DNA of 11,620 bases from Chromatiales bacterium. Its GTDB lineage: Bacteria > Pseudomonadota > Gammaproteobacteria > Chromatiales > Chromatiaceae. The stretch spans positions 1 to 11,620 of the forward strand of contig JANTHH010000075.1 of assembly GCA_024762485.1 (NCBI GenBank). Direction: 5' to 3'. The position numbers and the translations under genes were made by a program. Shown in pieces: positions 1 to 6,915 of the stretch; the stretch's first letter is position 1; each line of letters starts with the position of its first letter. Under the pieces are notes generated by a model. The model was not told the DNA's origin and made no database searches. It saw only the letters and a program-made list of their open reading frames with translations.

Positions 1-324
1 TGCGGCAACTGCACCGCGGTCTGTCCCACCTGTTTCTGCCACAGCGAGCAGAATCTGCCCTCGCTCGACGGTGCCAGCGCCGAGCAGCAGCGCCAGTGGG
101 ACAGCTGCTTCAGCGAGGGCCACAGCGCACTCCACGGCATCCCCCTGCGCGACGACAGCGCCAGGCGTTATCGCCAGTGGCTGACCCACAAGCTGGGCAG
201 TTGGCACCAGCAGTATGGTCGCTCGGGCTGTGTCGGCTGCGGGCGCTGCATCAGCTGGTGCCCGGTGGGCATCGACATCACCGAGGAGGCCGCCGCGCTC
301 TGCGGCGGGGCAGGGGATGACTGA
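1..324 (+). CDS. hydB: [NiFe] hydrogenase (group 3b) beta subunit, 4Fe-4S protein, 5' end missing
   Basis: Only the last 107 residues are in the window; the frame is open from base 1 to a TGA at 322-324. Two cysteine groups are visible. The first is CxxCxxxCPxCxC at residues 1-13, cut on its left side. The second is CxxCxxCxxxCP at residues 77-88 (C77, C80, C83, C87), typical of [4Fe-4S] ferredoxin-like modules. The stretch between them, including RYRQWLTHKLGSWHQQ, resembles the C-terminal part of the sulfhydrogenase beta subunit (HydB of Pyrococcus-type enzymes, about 350 residues). In that family the subunit passes electrons between the FAD subunit and the small subunit in the cytoplasm. 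The next gene overlaps this one by 8 bases, and the whole hydrogenase follows on the same strand. A generic ferredoxin is the alternative, but the operon context makes HydB very likely. Confidence 0.88.
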   Translation, partial: CGNCTAVCPTCFCHSEQNLPSLDGASAEQQRQWDSCFSEGHSALHGIPLRDDSARRYRQWLTHKLGSWHQQYGRSGCVGCGRCISWCPVGIDITEEAAALCGGAGDD

Positions 325-1171
325 GCCGGTCGGAACGATGGCCAACCCCTATCTGCCCCATGAGGTGGAGATCGTCGAACGCATCCAGGAGGCGCCGGAC
401 CTGTTCACCCTGCGGCTGCGCTTCACCGACCCGGAGCGGCACCGGGCCTATGGCTTCGCGCCGGGGCAGTTCAACATGCTGGCGCTGCACGGTGCCGGCG
501 AGGTGCCGATCTCCATCGTCTCGGATCCCGAGGACGAGCACATGCTCGACCACACCATCCGCGCCGTGGGGCGGGTGACCCGGGCGCTGTCCCGGCTGCA
601 GGCGGGTGACCGGCTCGGCGTGCGCGGCCCCTTCGGCCGCGGCTGGCCGCTGGCGGCGGCGCAGGGCCGCGACGTACTGATCGTCACCGGCGGCCTCGGC
701 TGCGCGCCGACGGTGTCGGTGATCCACTACATCCTGCGCCGGCGGGCGTCCTTCGGCAGGCTCAACATCATCCAGGGCGTCAAGCACAGCAACGACCTGA
801 TCTGGCGCGAACAGTACCAGCGCTGGGCGCAGGCGCCCGATACCACGGTGCAGCTGGCGGCCGACGCCGGCGATGCCCTGTGGCCCTGGCACGTGGGCCT
901 GGTCACCGAGCTGTTCGATGACATCCATTTCGACACGGCGCGAGGCGTGGTCATGATGTGCGGACCCGAGGGCATGATGCGTGCCGCAGTGTCACGGCTC
1001 GCCGACATGGGTGTGGGCGACGACCGCCAGTGGCTGAGCATGGAGCGCAACATGCAGTGTGCGGTGGGCCACTGCGGACATTGCCAGTTCGGTGGCGATT
1101 TCGTCTGCAAGGACGGCCCGGTGTTCCCCTACAGCGAGCTGCGGCCGCTGCTGGGTGTGCGCGGTTTTTGA
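317..1171 (+). CDS. hydG: [NiFe] hydrogenase (group 3b) gamma subunit, FAD/NAD(P)- and [2Fe-2S]-binding reductase
   Basis: This 284-residue protein is related to the PyrK/ferredoxin-NADP reductase superfamily. The FAD-binding half contains FAPGQFNML and GEVPISIVSDP, where the usual RxYS is replaced by PISI as in PyrK and HydG. The NAD(P)-binding half has VTGGLGCAP at residues 123-131. The C-terminus holds a [2Fe-2S] motif C248-x4-C253-x2-C256-x7-C264. In group 3b hydrogenases this subunit exchanges electrons between NAD(P)H and the Fe-S chain in the cytoplasm. I chose ATG 317, which overlaps the previous stop by 8 bases and has a GGCGGGG stretch about 6 bases upstream. ATG 338 (starting MANPYLP) is an alternative that matches the conserved start of the family; its ribosome site looks weaker. 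The small subunit gene follows after 10 bases. Confidence 0.93.
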   Translation: MTEPVGTMANPYLPHEVEIVERIQEAPDLFTLRLRFTDPERHRAYGFAPGQFNMLALHGAGEVPISIVSDPEDEHMLDHTIRAVGRVTRALSRLQAGDRLGVRGPFGRGWPLAAAQGRDVLIVTGGLGCAPTVSVIHYILRRRASFGRLNIIQGVKHSNDLIWREQYQRWAQAPDTTVQLAADAGDALWPWHVGLVTELFDDIHFDTARGVVMMCGPEGMMRAAVSRLADMGVGDDRQWLSMERNMQCAVGHCGHCQFGGDFVCKDGPVFPYSELRPLLGVRGF

Positions 1172-1181
1172 GGAGGGGACG

Positions 1182-1964
1182 ATGACAGCCGATGCGAAAC
1201 CCCGCGTTGCGGTGCACAAGTTCAGCTCCTGCGACGGTTGCCAGCTGGCCTTCCTCAATGCCGGTGAGGCCCTGCTGGAGCTGGCCGGGCTGGTGGATAT
1301 CGTGCATTTCGCCGAGGCCGGGCCGGTGGACCCGGCAGCTGTGGTGGACATCGCCTTCGTCGAGGGCAGCATCTCCACCCCGGAAGAGCGCGAACGCATC
1401 GCCGCGGTGCGCGCCAACAGCCGCTATCTGGTCACCCTCGGTGCCTGCGCCACCAGCGGCGGGCTGCAGGCGCTGCGCGGCCTGGCCGACGTGAACGACT
1501 GGACCGAGGCCATTTACGCCAGCCCCGAGTACATCCACAGCCTGGCCGAGGCCAGCCCTATCGCCGATCACGTCAAGGTGGACCTGCAGCTGTGGGGCTG
1601 TCCGGTCAACGGCCGCCAGGTGCTGGCGGCGGTGGCCAGCCTGCTGCAGGGCGTGCCGCCGGTGGACGACCGCGGCAAGGTCTGCCAGCAGTGCAAGCGC
1701 GAGCAGGCGGTGTGCGTGATGGTGACCCAGGGCCTGCCCTGCATGGGCCCGGTGACCCGCACCGGTTGCGGCGCCCTGTGTCCGCGCTTCGGTCGTGACT
1801 GCTATGCCTGCTTCGGCCCGGCGGAGAACAGCAACACCACTGCGCTGGGCCGGCGTCTCGAAGGCCTGGGGCTGCCGCCGGAGGCGATCCGCCGGCGCTT
1901 CCTGTTCATCAGTAACGGCGCGCCGGAATTCCGCGCGGCGGCGGCGCAGTGGGGTGAGGAATGA
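1182..1964 (+). CDS. hydD: [NiFe] hydrogenase (group 3b) small (delta) subunit
   Basis: This 260-residue protein is an electron-transfer small subunit of a soluble NAD(P)-linked [NiFe] hydrogenase. The proximal [4Fe-4S] ligands are visible as C17 and C20 (SSCDGCQ), C89 (LGACATSGG) and C140 (WGCPVNG). A further cysteine-rich C-terminal region has C168, C171, C187, C196, C200, C207 and C210, suited to the medial and distal clusters. The spacing and the lack of a twin-arginine signal fit a cytoplasmic group 3 enzyme rather than a membrane uptake hydrogenase. The ATG at 1182 is supported by AGGAGG at 1171-1176, which overlaps the stop codon of the gamma subunit gene. The open frame extends further upstream, but that part only shadows the previous gene. 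The gene ends in an ATGA overlap with the large subunit gene. Confidence 0.95.
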   Translation: MTADAKPRVAVHKFSSCDGCQLAFLNAGEALLELAGLVDIVHFAEAGPVDPAAVVDIAFVEGSISTPEERERIAAVRANSRYLVTLGACATSGGLQALRGLADVNDWTEAIYASPEYIHSLAEASPIADHVKVDLQLWGCPVNGRQVLAAVASLLQGVPPVDDRGKVCQQCKREQAVCVMVTQGLPCMGPVTRTGCGALCPRFGRDCYACFGPAENSNTTALGRRLEGLGLPPEAIRRRFLFISNGAPEFRAAAAQWGEE

Positions 1965-3259
1965 GCGAGCAACGCGACATCCGCATCCGTGTCCCGGTGC
2001 TGGCCCGGGTGGAGGGGGAGGGCGCGCTCAACCTGACCATCCACGATGGCGACATCGAGCAACTGCAGCTGCAGATCTACGAGCCCCCGCGCTATTTCGA
2101 GAAATTCCTCGAGGGCCGCAGTTATACCGAGGTGCCGGACATGGTGGCGCGCATCTGCGGCATCTGCCCGGTGGCCTACCAGATGAGCGCGGTGCACGCG
2201 ATCGAGCAGGCCTTCGGCGTCGACCCCGGCCCCTGGGTGCGCGACATGCGCCGCCTGCTGTACTGCGGCGAGTGGATCCAGAGCCACGCGCTGCACATCC
2301 ACTTGCTGGCGCTGCCCGACTTTCTCGGCTTCGACAGCGTCACCGGCATGGCGGCCGAGCATGCCGAGGAGGTGCGCCGCGGCCTGCGCCTGCAACAGCT
2401 GGGCAACGACATCATCGCCCTGCTGGGGGCGCGCTCGGTGCACCCGGTGGGCAGCCGGGTGGGCGGTTTCCACCACGCCCCGGATCAGGCCGCTGTCGAT
2501 GCACTGTTGCCGCGGGTGGCCCGGGGCGTGGAGGAGGCCGCGGCGCTGCTGCGCTGGTGTGCCGGGATCGCCCTGCCGGACGATCACCAGGCCTTCACCA
2601 GCGTGGCGTTGCGCCACCCGGCTGAATACCCGATGAACCGGGGGCGGCTGGTGGCCAGCGATGGCCTGGATATCGACATCGCTGACTTCGACGATCATTT
2701 CGAGGAGCAGCACGTCCCCCATTCCACCGCACTGCACGCCCGCTATCACGACAGGCCCTACCTGGTGGGACCGCTGGCGCGGATCAACCTGGATGCAGAC
2801 CGTCTGCGGCCCGAGGTGCGACAGCTGCTGGTGGAAACCGGGGTCCGTTTCCCCAGCGACAACATGTTCCACAGCCTGCTGGCGCGGGCGGTGGAGATCC
2901 ACGAGTCGCTGCTGGAGGCGCGTGACCTGCTCGCCGCCTACCGGCACACCGACCGCCCCTGGGTGCCGGTGACGCCACGTGCCGGCGTCGGTTTCGGCTG
3001 TACCGAGGCGCCGCGCGGCGTGCTCTGGCATCGCTATGAACTGGACGAGGCGGGTCGGGTGGTGACGGCGCGCATCGTGCCGCCCACCAGTCAGAACCAG
3101 GGGCGCATCGAGCAGGACCTGCGTGATTCGTTGCTCGCCTTCGGCCTCGATCACGACGATGCGGCGCTGCGCCTGCGTGCGGAGACGGTGATCCGCAACT
3201 ACGACCCGTGCATCTCCTGCGCCACCCACTTCCTGCGGCTTGAGGTGGAGCGCCGGTGA
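1961..3259 (+). CDS. hydA: [NiFe] hydrogenase (group 3b) large (alpha) catalytic subunit precursor
   Basis: This 432-residue catalytic subunit carries both nickel-binding signatures. The N-terminal one is R64-I-C66-G-I-C69 (RICGICPVAYQ) and the C-terminal one is D415-P-C417-I-S-C420-A-T-H423. The four cysteines would hold the Ni-Fe(CN)2CO centre that splits or forms H2. RVEGEG near residues 16-21 is also typical of the family. After H423 there is a 9-residue tail (F424 to R432), which in this family is removed by a dedicated endopeptidase once nickel is inserted. The length is close to that of Pyrococcus HydA. The start codon overlaps the stop of the small subunit gene (ATGA, 1961-1964), and the stop overlaps the GTG of the protease gene (GTGA, 3256-3259). 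Group 3b assignment rests on the subunit set and gene order; a group 3d (Hox) enzyme would have HoxF/HoxU-type diaphorase genes instead. Confidence 0.96.
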   Translation: MSEQRDIRIRVPVLARVEGEGALNLTIHDGDIEQLQLQIYEPPRYFEKFLEGRSYTEVPDMVARICGICPVAYQMSAVHAIEQAFGVDPGPWVRDMRRLLYCGEWIQSHALHIHLLALPDFLGFDSVTGMAAEHAEEVRRGLRLQQLGNDIIALLGARSVHPVGSRVGGFHHAPDQAAVDALLPRVARGVEEAAALLRWCAGIALPDDHQAFTSVALRHPAEYPMNRGRLVASDGLDIDIADFDDHFEEQHVPHSTALHARYHDRPYLVGPLARINLDADRLRPEVRQLLVETGVRFPSDNMFHSLLARAVEIHESLLEARDLLAAYRHTDRPWVPVTPRAGVGFGCTEAPRGVLWHRYELDEAGRVVTARIVPPTSQNQGRIEQDLRDSLLAFGLDHDDAALRLRAETVIRNYDPCISCATHFLRLEVERR

Positions 3260-3738
3260 GCCTGCTGGTGCTCGGTGTCGGCTCGCCACAGGGGGCGGAT
3301 CGGCTGGGCTGGCAGCTGGTGGAGCGGCTGCGAGGGCGGGTCAGCGACGACGCGGTGCGGCTGGTGGCAAGTGATCGCCCCGGCCCGGCGCTGCTCGGCC
3401 TGCTCGAGGGTGTGGACGGTGCCATCATCGTCGATGCCGTGGTGGGTGATTGCGAGGTGGGAACGGTGGTGCGTCTCGATGCCTCGGCACTGGCGGATGA
3501 CGGACGTGCCTTTTCCAGTCACGAGCTGGGGGTGGCACAGGCGATCAGTCTGGGTCGCAGTCTGGGGCAGTTGCCGCCGCGGCTGTGGCTGCTGGGCCTC
3601 TGTGTGGATGAGCAGCAGGTTACTACGCCCGGCGAGGTGGCGATGGGGCGTCTTGAGAAGGCGGTTCTGGGGCTGCTGTCGGAACTGGCCGCCGACACAG
3701 CGGGCGTGGCAGCGGCTGGCGGCGTTCAGATATCGTAG
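3256..3738 (+). CDS. Hydrogenase maturation endopeptidase (peptidase family M52)
   Basis: This 160-residue protein has the length and layout of the nickel-dependent processing proteases (HybD/HycI/HoxW type). The likely metal or substrate contacts are D15 in GVGSPQGADRLG, D60 in AIIVDAVVG, and H89 in SSHELG, matching the D/E16-D62-H90/93 trio known from HybD and HycI. The first motif is degenerate: the usual GxGN...DDxxG reads GVGS...ADxxG. The expected job is to cut the 9-residue tail from the large subunit encoded just upstream. It starts with GTG within a 4-base overlap of the large subunit stop, which indicates translational coupling. Its last 13 bases overlap the convergent small gene on the minus strand, and no terminator is visible after it. 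Confidence 0.9.
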   Translation: MSLLVLGVGSPQGADRLGWQLVERLRGRVSDDAVRLVASDRPGPALLGLLEGVDGAIIVDAVVGDCEVGTVVRLDASALADDGRAFSSHELGVAQAISLGRSLGQLPPRLWLLGLCVDEQQVTTPGEVAMGRLEKAVLGLLSELAADTAGVAAAGGVQIS

Positions 3739-3968
3739 GCTGCGCGGAAGCGGGCGATCTCCTCGGCCACGTCGTCATCGATGCCGGTACGCTCGGCATG
3801 GGCAAAGATGTTGCGCAGCACCTTTTTCTCTTCCTCGCTGATCTTGCCGTCGTCCTCCAGGGCGATGCGCTCGATCATCTTCAGTTCATCGGCATCGAGA
3901 TGGTCGTCATTGGCAAAGGCGACCAGGAAGGAGTAGCCCATCAGTGCCTGTGCTTTGCGGTCGCGCAT
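3726..3968 (-). CDS. Small acidic helical protein, possibly TerB-like, function unknown
   Basis: This 80-residue protein is acidic and predicted by eye to be all helical, with no signal peptide, membrane segment or cysteine. It contains the stretch LEDDGKISEEEKKVLRNIF at about residues 37-55, which recalls both TerB-like helical domains and an EF-hand-like loop (DDGKISEEE). Neither assignment is firm. Similar 75-80-residue proteins are, from memory, found in gammaproteobacteria without known function. The start is supported by CAGGAA about 8-13 bases upstream of the ATG on the minus strand. The gene is convergent with the hydrogenase protease gene and overlaps its 3' end by 13 bases. It has a possible promoter of its own at 4031-4060, so it need not belong to the upstream c-di-GMP gene's transcript. 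Confidence 0.75.
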   Translation of the reverse strand: MRDRKAQALMGYSFLVAFANDDHLDADELKMIERIALEDDGKISEEEKKVLRNIFAHAERTGIDDDVAEEIARFRAAYDI

Positions 3969-4030
3969 GGTCTTGGTTTCCTGAAGATGTGGTACCGGGC
4001 GGTTGCGCCGCGCGGTAGCCCTGAAGGTCG

Positions 4031-4060
4031 ATTCTAACAGCGTTGACGGCCGCCTGTCCG
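4031..4060 (-). promoter_or_regulatory. Possible sigma-70 promoter for the small acidic protein gene
   Basis: On the minus strand there is TAGAAT (4031-4036), a 5/6 match to the -10 box, preceded by TG one base away as in extended -10 promoters. CGGACA (4055-4060) lies 18 bases further up and matches the -35 box at four of six positions. The start of transcription would be near 4024, leaving a leader of about 55 bases before the ATG at 3968. This was read by eye in a short intergenic gap, so it is only suggestive. Confidence 0.35.
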
Positions 4061-4075
4061 CAGGCTGGCGTCAAC
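4042..4075 (-). terminator. Imperfect hairpin at the stop codon of the GGDEF-EAL gene
   Basis: GTTGACG (4042-4048) pairs with CGTCAAC (4069-4075), and GCCTG (4052-4056) pairs with CAGGC (4061-4065). This gives a stem of about 15 positions with two mismatches and a TCCG loop. It overlaps the TGA of the GGDEF-EAL gene (4071-4073). On the minus strand it is followed by GCTGTTAGAAT and has no T-run, so it is a poor intrinsic terminator. It may instead stabilise the transcript end. It also overlaps the -35 box of the proposed promoter. Confidence 0.35.
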
Positions 4076-6056
4076 CGTCGCCATCCGGCTGCCATGGATG
4101 GGCGGTGCCGCCCGCGGCCATGTTCGTCAGCCACTGGTCAAATGAGGTGGCTGACATGGGGTCGCCGATCAGGTGTCCCTGGATGCGGCTGCAACCGTGC
4201 TTGATCAGCAGGTCGAGCTGGTCGTTGATCTCCACGCCCTCGGCGATCACCTCCACATCCAGCGGGCCGGCCATGGCGATGATGGCGGAGATGACGGCGT
4301 CGTGCTCGGGGTTCTCGCGGGCGTCGGCCACCAGGCTGCTGTCGATCTTCAGCACGTCCACCGCCTGTTGCTTCAGCGCACTGAGGCAGGAATAGCCGGT
4401 GCCGAAGTTGTCGATGGCGATGCGTACGCCCAGCGCCTTCAACTGACCCAGTACCGAGGTGTGCTGCCCGGTCTCGGTGAGACACTTCTCCGTCACCTCC
4501 AGCTCCAGGCAGTGCCCCGCCAGGCCGGTCTCCGTCAGTGTCCGGCGGACGCTCTCGACCATTGATTCGTCGCGCAGCTGGCGCATGCAGATGTTGACCG
4601 TGACCCGCAGTTCCTGGCCGTGTTGCTGCTGCCATTGGCGTGCCTGGCGGCAGGCCTCGCGGATGGTCCACTGACCGACCTGCAGTACCAGCCGGCTGTT
4701 GGCCAGCACCTCGATGAACTCGCGTGCCAGCACCAGGCGTTCGCCATCACGCAAGCGCAGCAGTGCCTCGGCACCGATCACCTTGCCCTCCGGCAGGCGG
4801 ATCTGCGGCTGGTAGTGGAGCTCGAAGTCCTGATGCTCCAGGGCGCGGCTCAGCCGTCGCTCGCTGGCCAGGCGGCGCGAGGAACGCGAGTTGAGCTCGG
4901 CGGTGAAAAAACGGTAACTGTTGCGCCCTTCCTGCTTGGCCAGGTACATCGCGGCATCCGCCTGTCTCAGCAGGCTGTCCAGGTCATCGGCGTCGTCAGG
5001 AAAGAAGGTGATGCCGATGCTGGCGGTGACCTGGGCCTGGTGACCGTCGAGCTGGAAGGGCAGTGCCAGGGCATCGCGCAGCTGTTGCGCGATATGGCTG
5101 GTGCCGGTGTCGTCCACCTGGTCCTCGATGATCACCGCGAATTCATCGCCACTGAGCCGGGCCGGGGTGTCGCTGCTGCGTACACACTGGCGGATCCTCG
5201 CCGCAGCCTGGCGCAGCAGTTCGTCGCCCGCATGGTGGCCGAGGTCATCATTGACGGCCTTGAAATGATCAAGATCCACGAACAGCAGGCCAATGCGCTG
5301 GCCGCGCCGCTTGCTCTGTTCCATCGCGTGCTGCAGGCGGTCCTTGAACAGGGTGCGGTTGGGCAGACCGGTGAGGACATCGTAGTTGGCGAGAAAGGCC
5401 GCCTGTGCAGCCGGGCGCCCGACCAGGCGGTCCACCAGCCAGATGAACAGCAAGGTGGCAACGAGACCGCTGGCGAGCAGCACCGCCAGCAGGGTTGTCG
5501 ACTGGTGATCGAGTTCCTCGGACAGTCGCTGCTGCTGGCTCGCCTGCTGGGTGGATGCCAGGCTTGTGATGCGGCCGATCAGTTGTTCGGGGTCGTTCTC
5601 CTTTCCCGTGGAGCGCATCACTGCATCCGCGGCGAGATGGGGGTTGTCGGTGGTCTGGTTGTAGGTCCGCAGGGCCTGGCGCAGGCTCCGGCCGAGTTTC
5701 AGATGCGCGGTGTCCAGCTGCTTGGCCAGTTCCCGGATCTGCGGATCTCCACCGTTTTCAAGCAATTGGCCGATGGCGTCCCGGGCCTGTCGTTCCTCGG
5801 TATAAAAGCTGGCCAGGTAACGGTGATAGGCGCCGGGCTCGAGACCGCGCAGCAGGACGTTCTGCCAAGTGTTGCTCTGTGCCTGCAGGTGGATGCGTAT
5901 GAGGTGGGTGGCATGGAGGGTGCGGTCATAGCTGCGGATGCTCTGCAGGGTCTCGCCGACTTGCCGCTGGTAGCGCTGGTTGGTTGTCAGCAGCAGGGCG
6001 AGTATCACCACGATGGCGAGGATGAACAGCAGGCCGAGACGCAGGCGGATGCTCAT
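4071..6056 (-). CDS. Membrane-bound GGDEF-EAL protein with periplasmic helical sensor (c-di-GMP turnover)
   Basis: This 661-residue protein has a membrane segment at about residues 7-23, a helical periplasmic region to about 187, a second membrane segment at about 188-212, then GGDEF and EAL domains. The sensor contains QNVLLRGLEPGAYHRY, recalling four-helix-bundle sensors of chemotaxis receptors. Only a short linker, with no evident HAMP domain, joins membrane and GGDEF. The active-site loop reads SGDEF (S302-F306) instead of GGDEF, with an RxxD inhibitory-site motif (RSSD) five residues before it. The EAL motif is E430-A-L; N of VNICMRQL, E of ELEVTE, K of DVLKIDSS, E of VIAEGVE and Q of QGHLIGDP are present, but the usual DDFGTGYS is D549-N550-FGTGYS. 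Cyclase or phosphodiesterase activity is therefore uncertain. It lies 46 bases downstream of the TupA-like gene, and its ribosome site is weak. Confidence 0.92.
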   Translation of the reverse strand: MSIRLRLGLLFILAIVVILALLLTTNQRYQRQVGETLQSIRSYDRTLHATHLIRIHLQAQSNTWQNVLLRGLEPGAYHRYLASFYTEERQARDAIGQLLENGGDPQIRELAKQLDTAHLKLGRSLRQALRTYNQTTDNPHLAADAVMRSTGKENDPEQLIGRITSLASTQQASQQQRLSEELDHQSTTLLAVLLASGLVATLLFIWLVDRLVGRPAAQAAFLANYDVLTGLPNRTLFKDRLQHAMEQSKRRGQRIGLLFVDLDHFKAVNDDLGHHAGDELLRQAAARIRQCVRSSDTPARLSGDEFAVIIEDQVDDTGTSHIAQQLRDALALPFQLDGHQAQVTASIGITFFPDDADDLDSLLRQADAAMYLAKQEGRNSYRFFTAELNSRSSRRLASERRLSRALEHQDFELHYQPQIRLPEGKVIGAEALLRLRDGERLVLAREFIEVLANSRLVLQVGQWTIREACRQARQWQQQHGQELRVTVNICMRQLRDESMVESVRRTLTETGLAGHCLELEVTEKCLTETGQHTSVLGQLKALGVRIAIDNFGTGYSCLSALKQQAVDVLKIDSSLVADARENPEHDAVISAIIAMAGPLDVEVIAEGVEINDQLDLLIKHGCSRIQGHLIGDPMSATSFDQWLTNMAAGGTAHPWQPDGDG

Positions 6057-6102
6057 CGTTGCAACTGCCCGGTGCTAGGCCGTGGCCAGGGCGGACGGCC
6101 GT

Positions 6103-6915
6103 TCATGGCAGCGCGTCGGGCACGAAGTAGGACTCGCCGTCCTTGCGATAGTCGGCGATGAGTTGCTGGATCTGCGGCGAGCGGATCCAGCGGATGAAGG
6201 TCTCGGCGGCGTGCAGATCCACGTCGGGGTTGCGTGCCGGGTTCACCGCGATCACGTGGTAGGCATTGAGCAGGCGGGGGCCGCCGCTGACCAGGGATTT
6301 CAGTGACAGCTGGCCGGACATGGCCAGCCAGCTCCCCTGGTCGGTGAGAGTGTAGGCCCCGGCATTGTCGGCGTGGGACAGGGTCCGGCTCATGGCCTCA
6401 CCGGTCTCCCGGTACCAGCGGCTGCCATAGGGGTCGATGCCGGCCCACTGCCAGATCTCCTGCTCCTTGTTGTGGGTGCCGGAGTCGTCGCCCCGCGAGA
6501 GGAAGGGCAGGCCGGCGCTGGCGATCCTCTGCAGCGCAGCGGCGGCATCGTCGCTACCGCTTATGCCCGCCGGGTCCGCCGCCGGCCCGACCAGCACGAA
6601 ATGATTGTGCATCACGGGCAGGCGCTGGATGCCGTAGCCCTCGTCGACAAATGCTGCCTCGGCCGCCGGGGAGTGTGTCAGCAGGACGTCCACCCGGCCC
6701 ATGCGCCCCAGCTTGAGGGCGTGGCCGGTGCCGGCCGGGTACACGCGGATGCGGTAGCCGGTATCGGCAAGAAAGCGGGGCTGGAGCCTGTTGAGCAGGC
6801 CGGAGTCGACGACCGTGGTGCTGCCGGCGAGACGCAGCAGGCCACCTTCCGTCGCCAGCGAGAGGCTGCTGGCGAACAGGCAGCAGATCCAGATGAACGA
6901 TCTGTAGCCACGCAT
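6103..6915 (-). CDS. tupA: TupA-like tungstate/molybdate-binding periplasmic protein
   Basis: This 270-residue protein begins with a likely Sec signal peptide (hydrophobic core FIWICCLFASSLSL, probable cut after SLA near residue 21; no lipobox). The mature part shows features of the TupA-type oxyanion-binding family: LAGSTTVVDSGLL near its start, VYPAGTGHALKLGRMG, VDVLLTHSPAAE, VMHNHFVLVGPAADPAGI, and SRGDDSGTHNKEQEIW. The ABC tungstate system uses TupA with a permease (TupB) and ATPase (TupC); neither is beside it here. I chose ATG 6913-6915 because GGAG sits 6 bases upstream and the signal peptide follows at once. The frame is open to 7020, but those extra residues do not look like a signal peptide. 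The GGDEF-EAL gene follows after 46 bases. Ligand identity (tungstate, molybdate or another oxyanion) cannot be settled from sequence by eye. Confidence 0.85.
   Translation of the reverse strand: MRGYRSFIWICCLFASSLSLATEGGLLRLAGSTTVVDSGLLNRLQPRFLADTGYRIRVYPAGTGHALKLGRMGRVDVLLTHSPAAEAAFVDEGYGIQRLPVMHNHFVLVGPAADPAGISGSDDAAAALQRIASAGLPFLSRGDDSGTHNKEQEIWQWAGIDPYGSRWYRETGEAMSRTLSHADNAGAYTLTDQGSWLAMSGQLSLKSLVSGGPRLLNAYHVIAVNPARNPDVDLHAAETFIRWIRSPQIQQLIADYRKDGESYFVPDALP

Noticed and set aside
1802..3289. Open frame of 495 codons on the minus strand, opposite the hydrogenase large subunit
   Set aside because: It is a shadow of the large and small subunit genes, whose nickel and Fe-S cysteine motifs are intact; the opposite product has no recognisable motif.
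6078..6100. Inverted repeat GGCCGT/ACGGCC between the TupA-like and GGDEF-EAL genes as a terminator
   Set aside because: The stem is 6 bp with an 11-base loop and has no T-run on the minus strand; it is too weak to argue that the two genes are transcribed separately.
4620..6161. Open frame of 513 codons on the plus strand, opposite the GGDEF-EAL gene
   Set aside because: It mirrors a clearly real gene, has low-complexity composition and no domain, and runs across the gene boundary into the intergenic gap.
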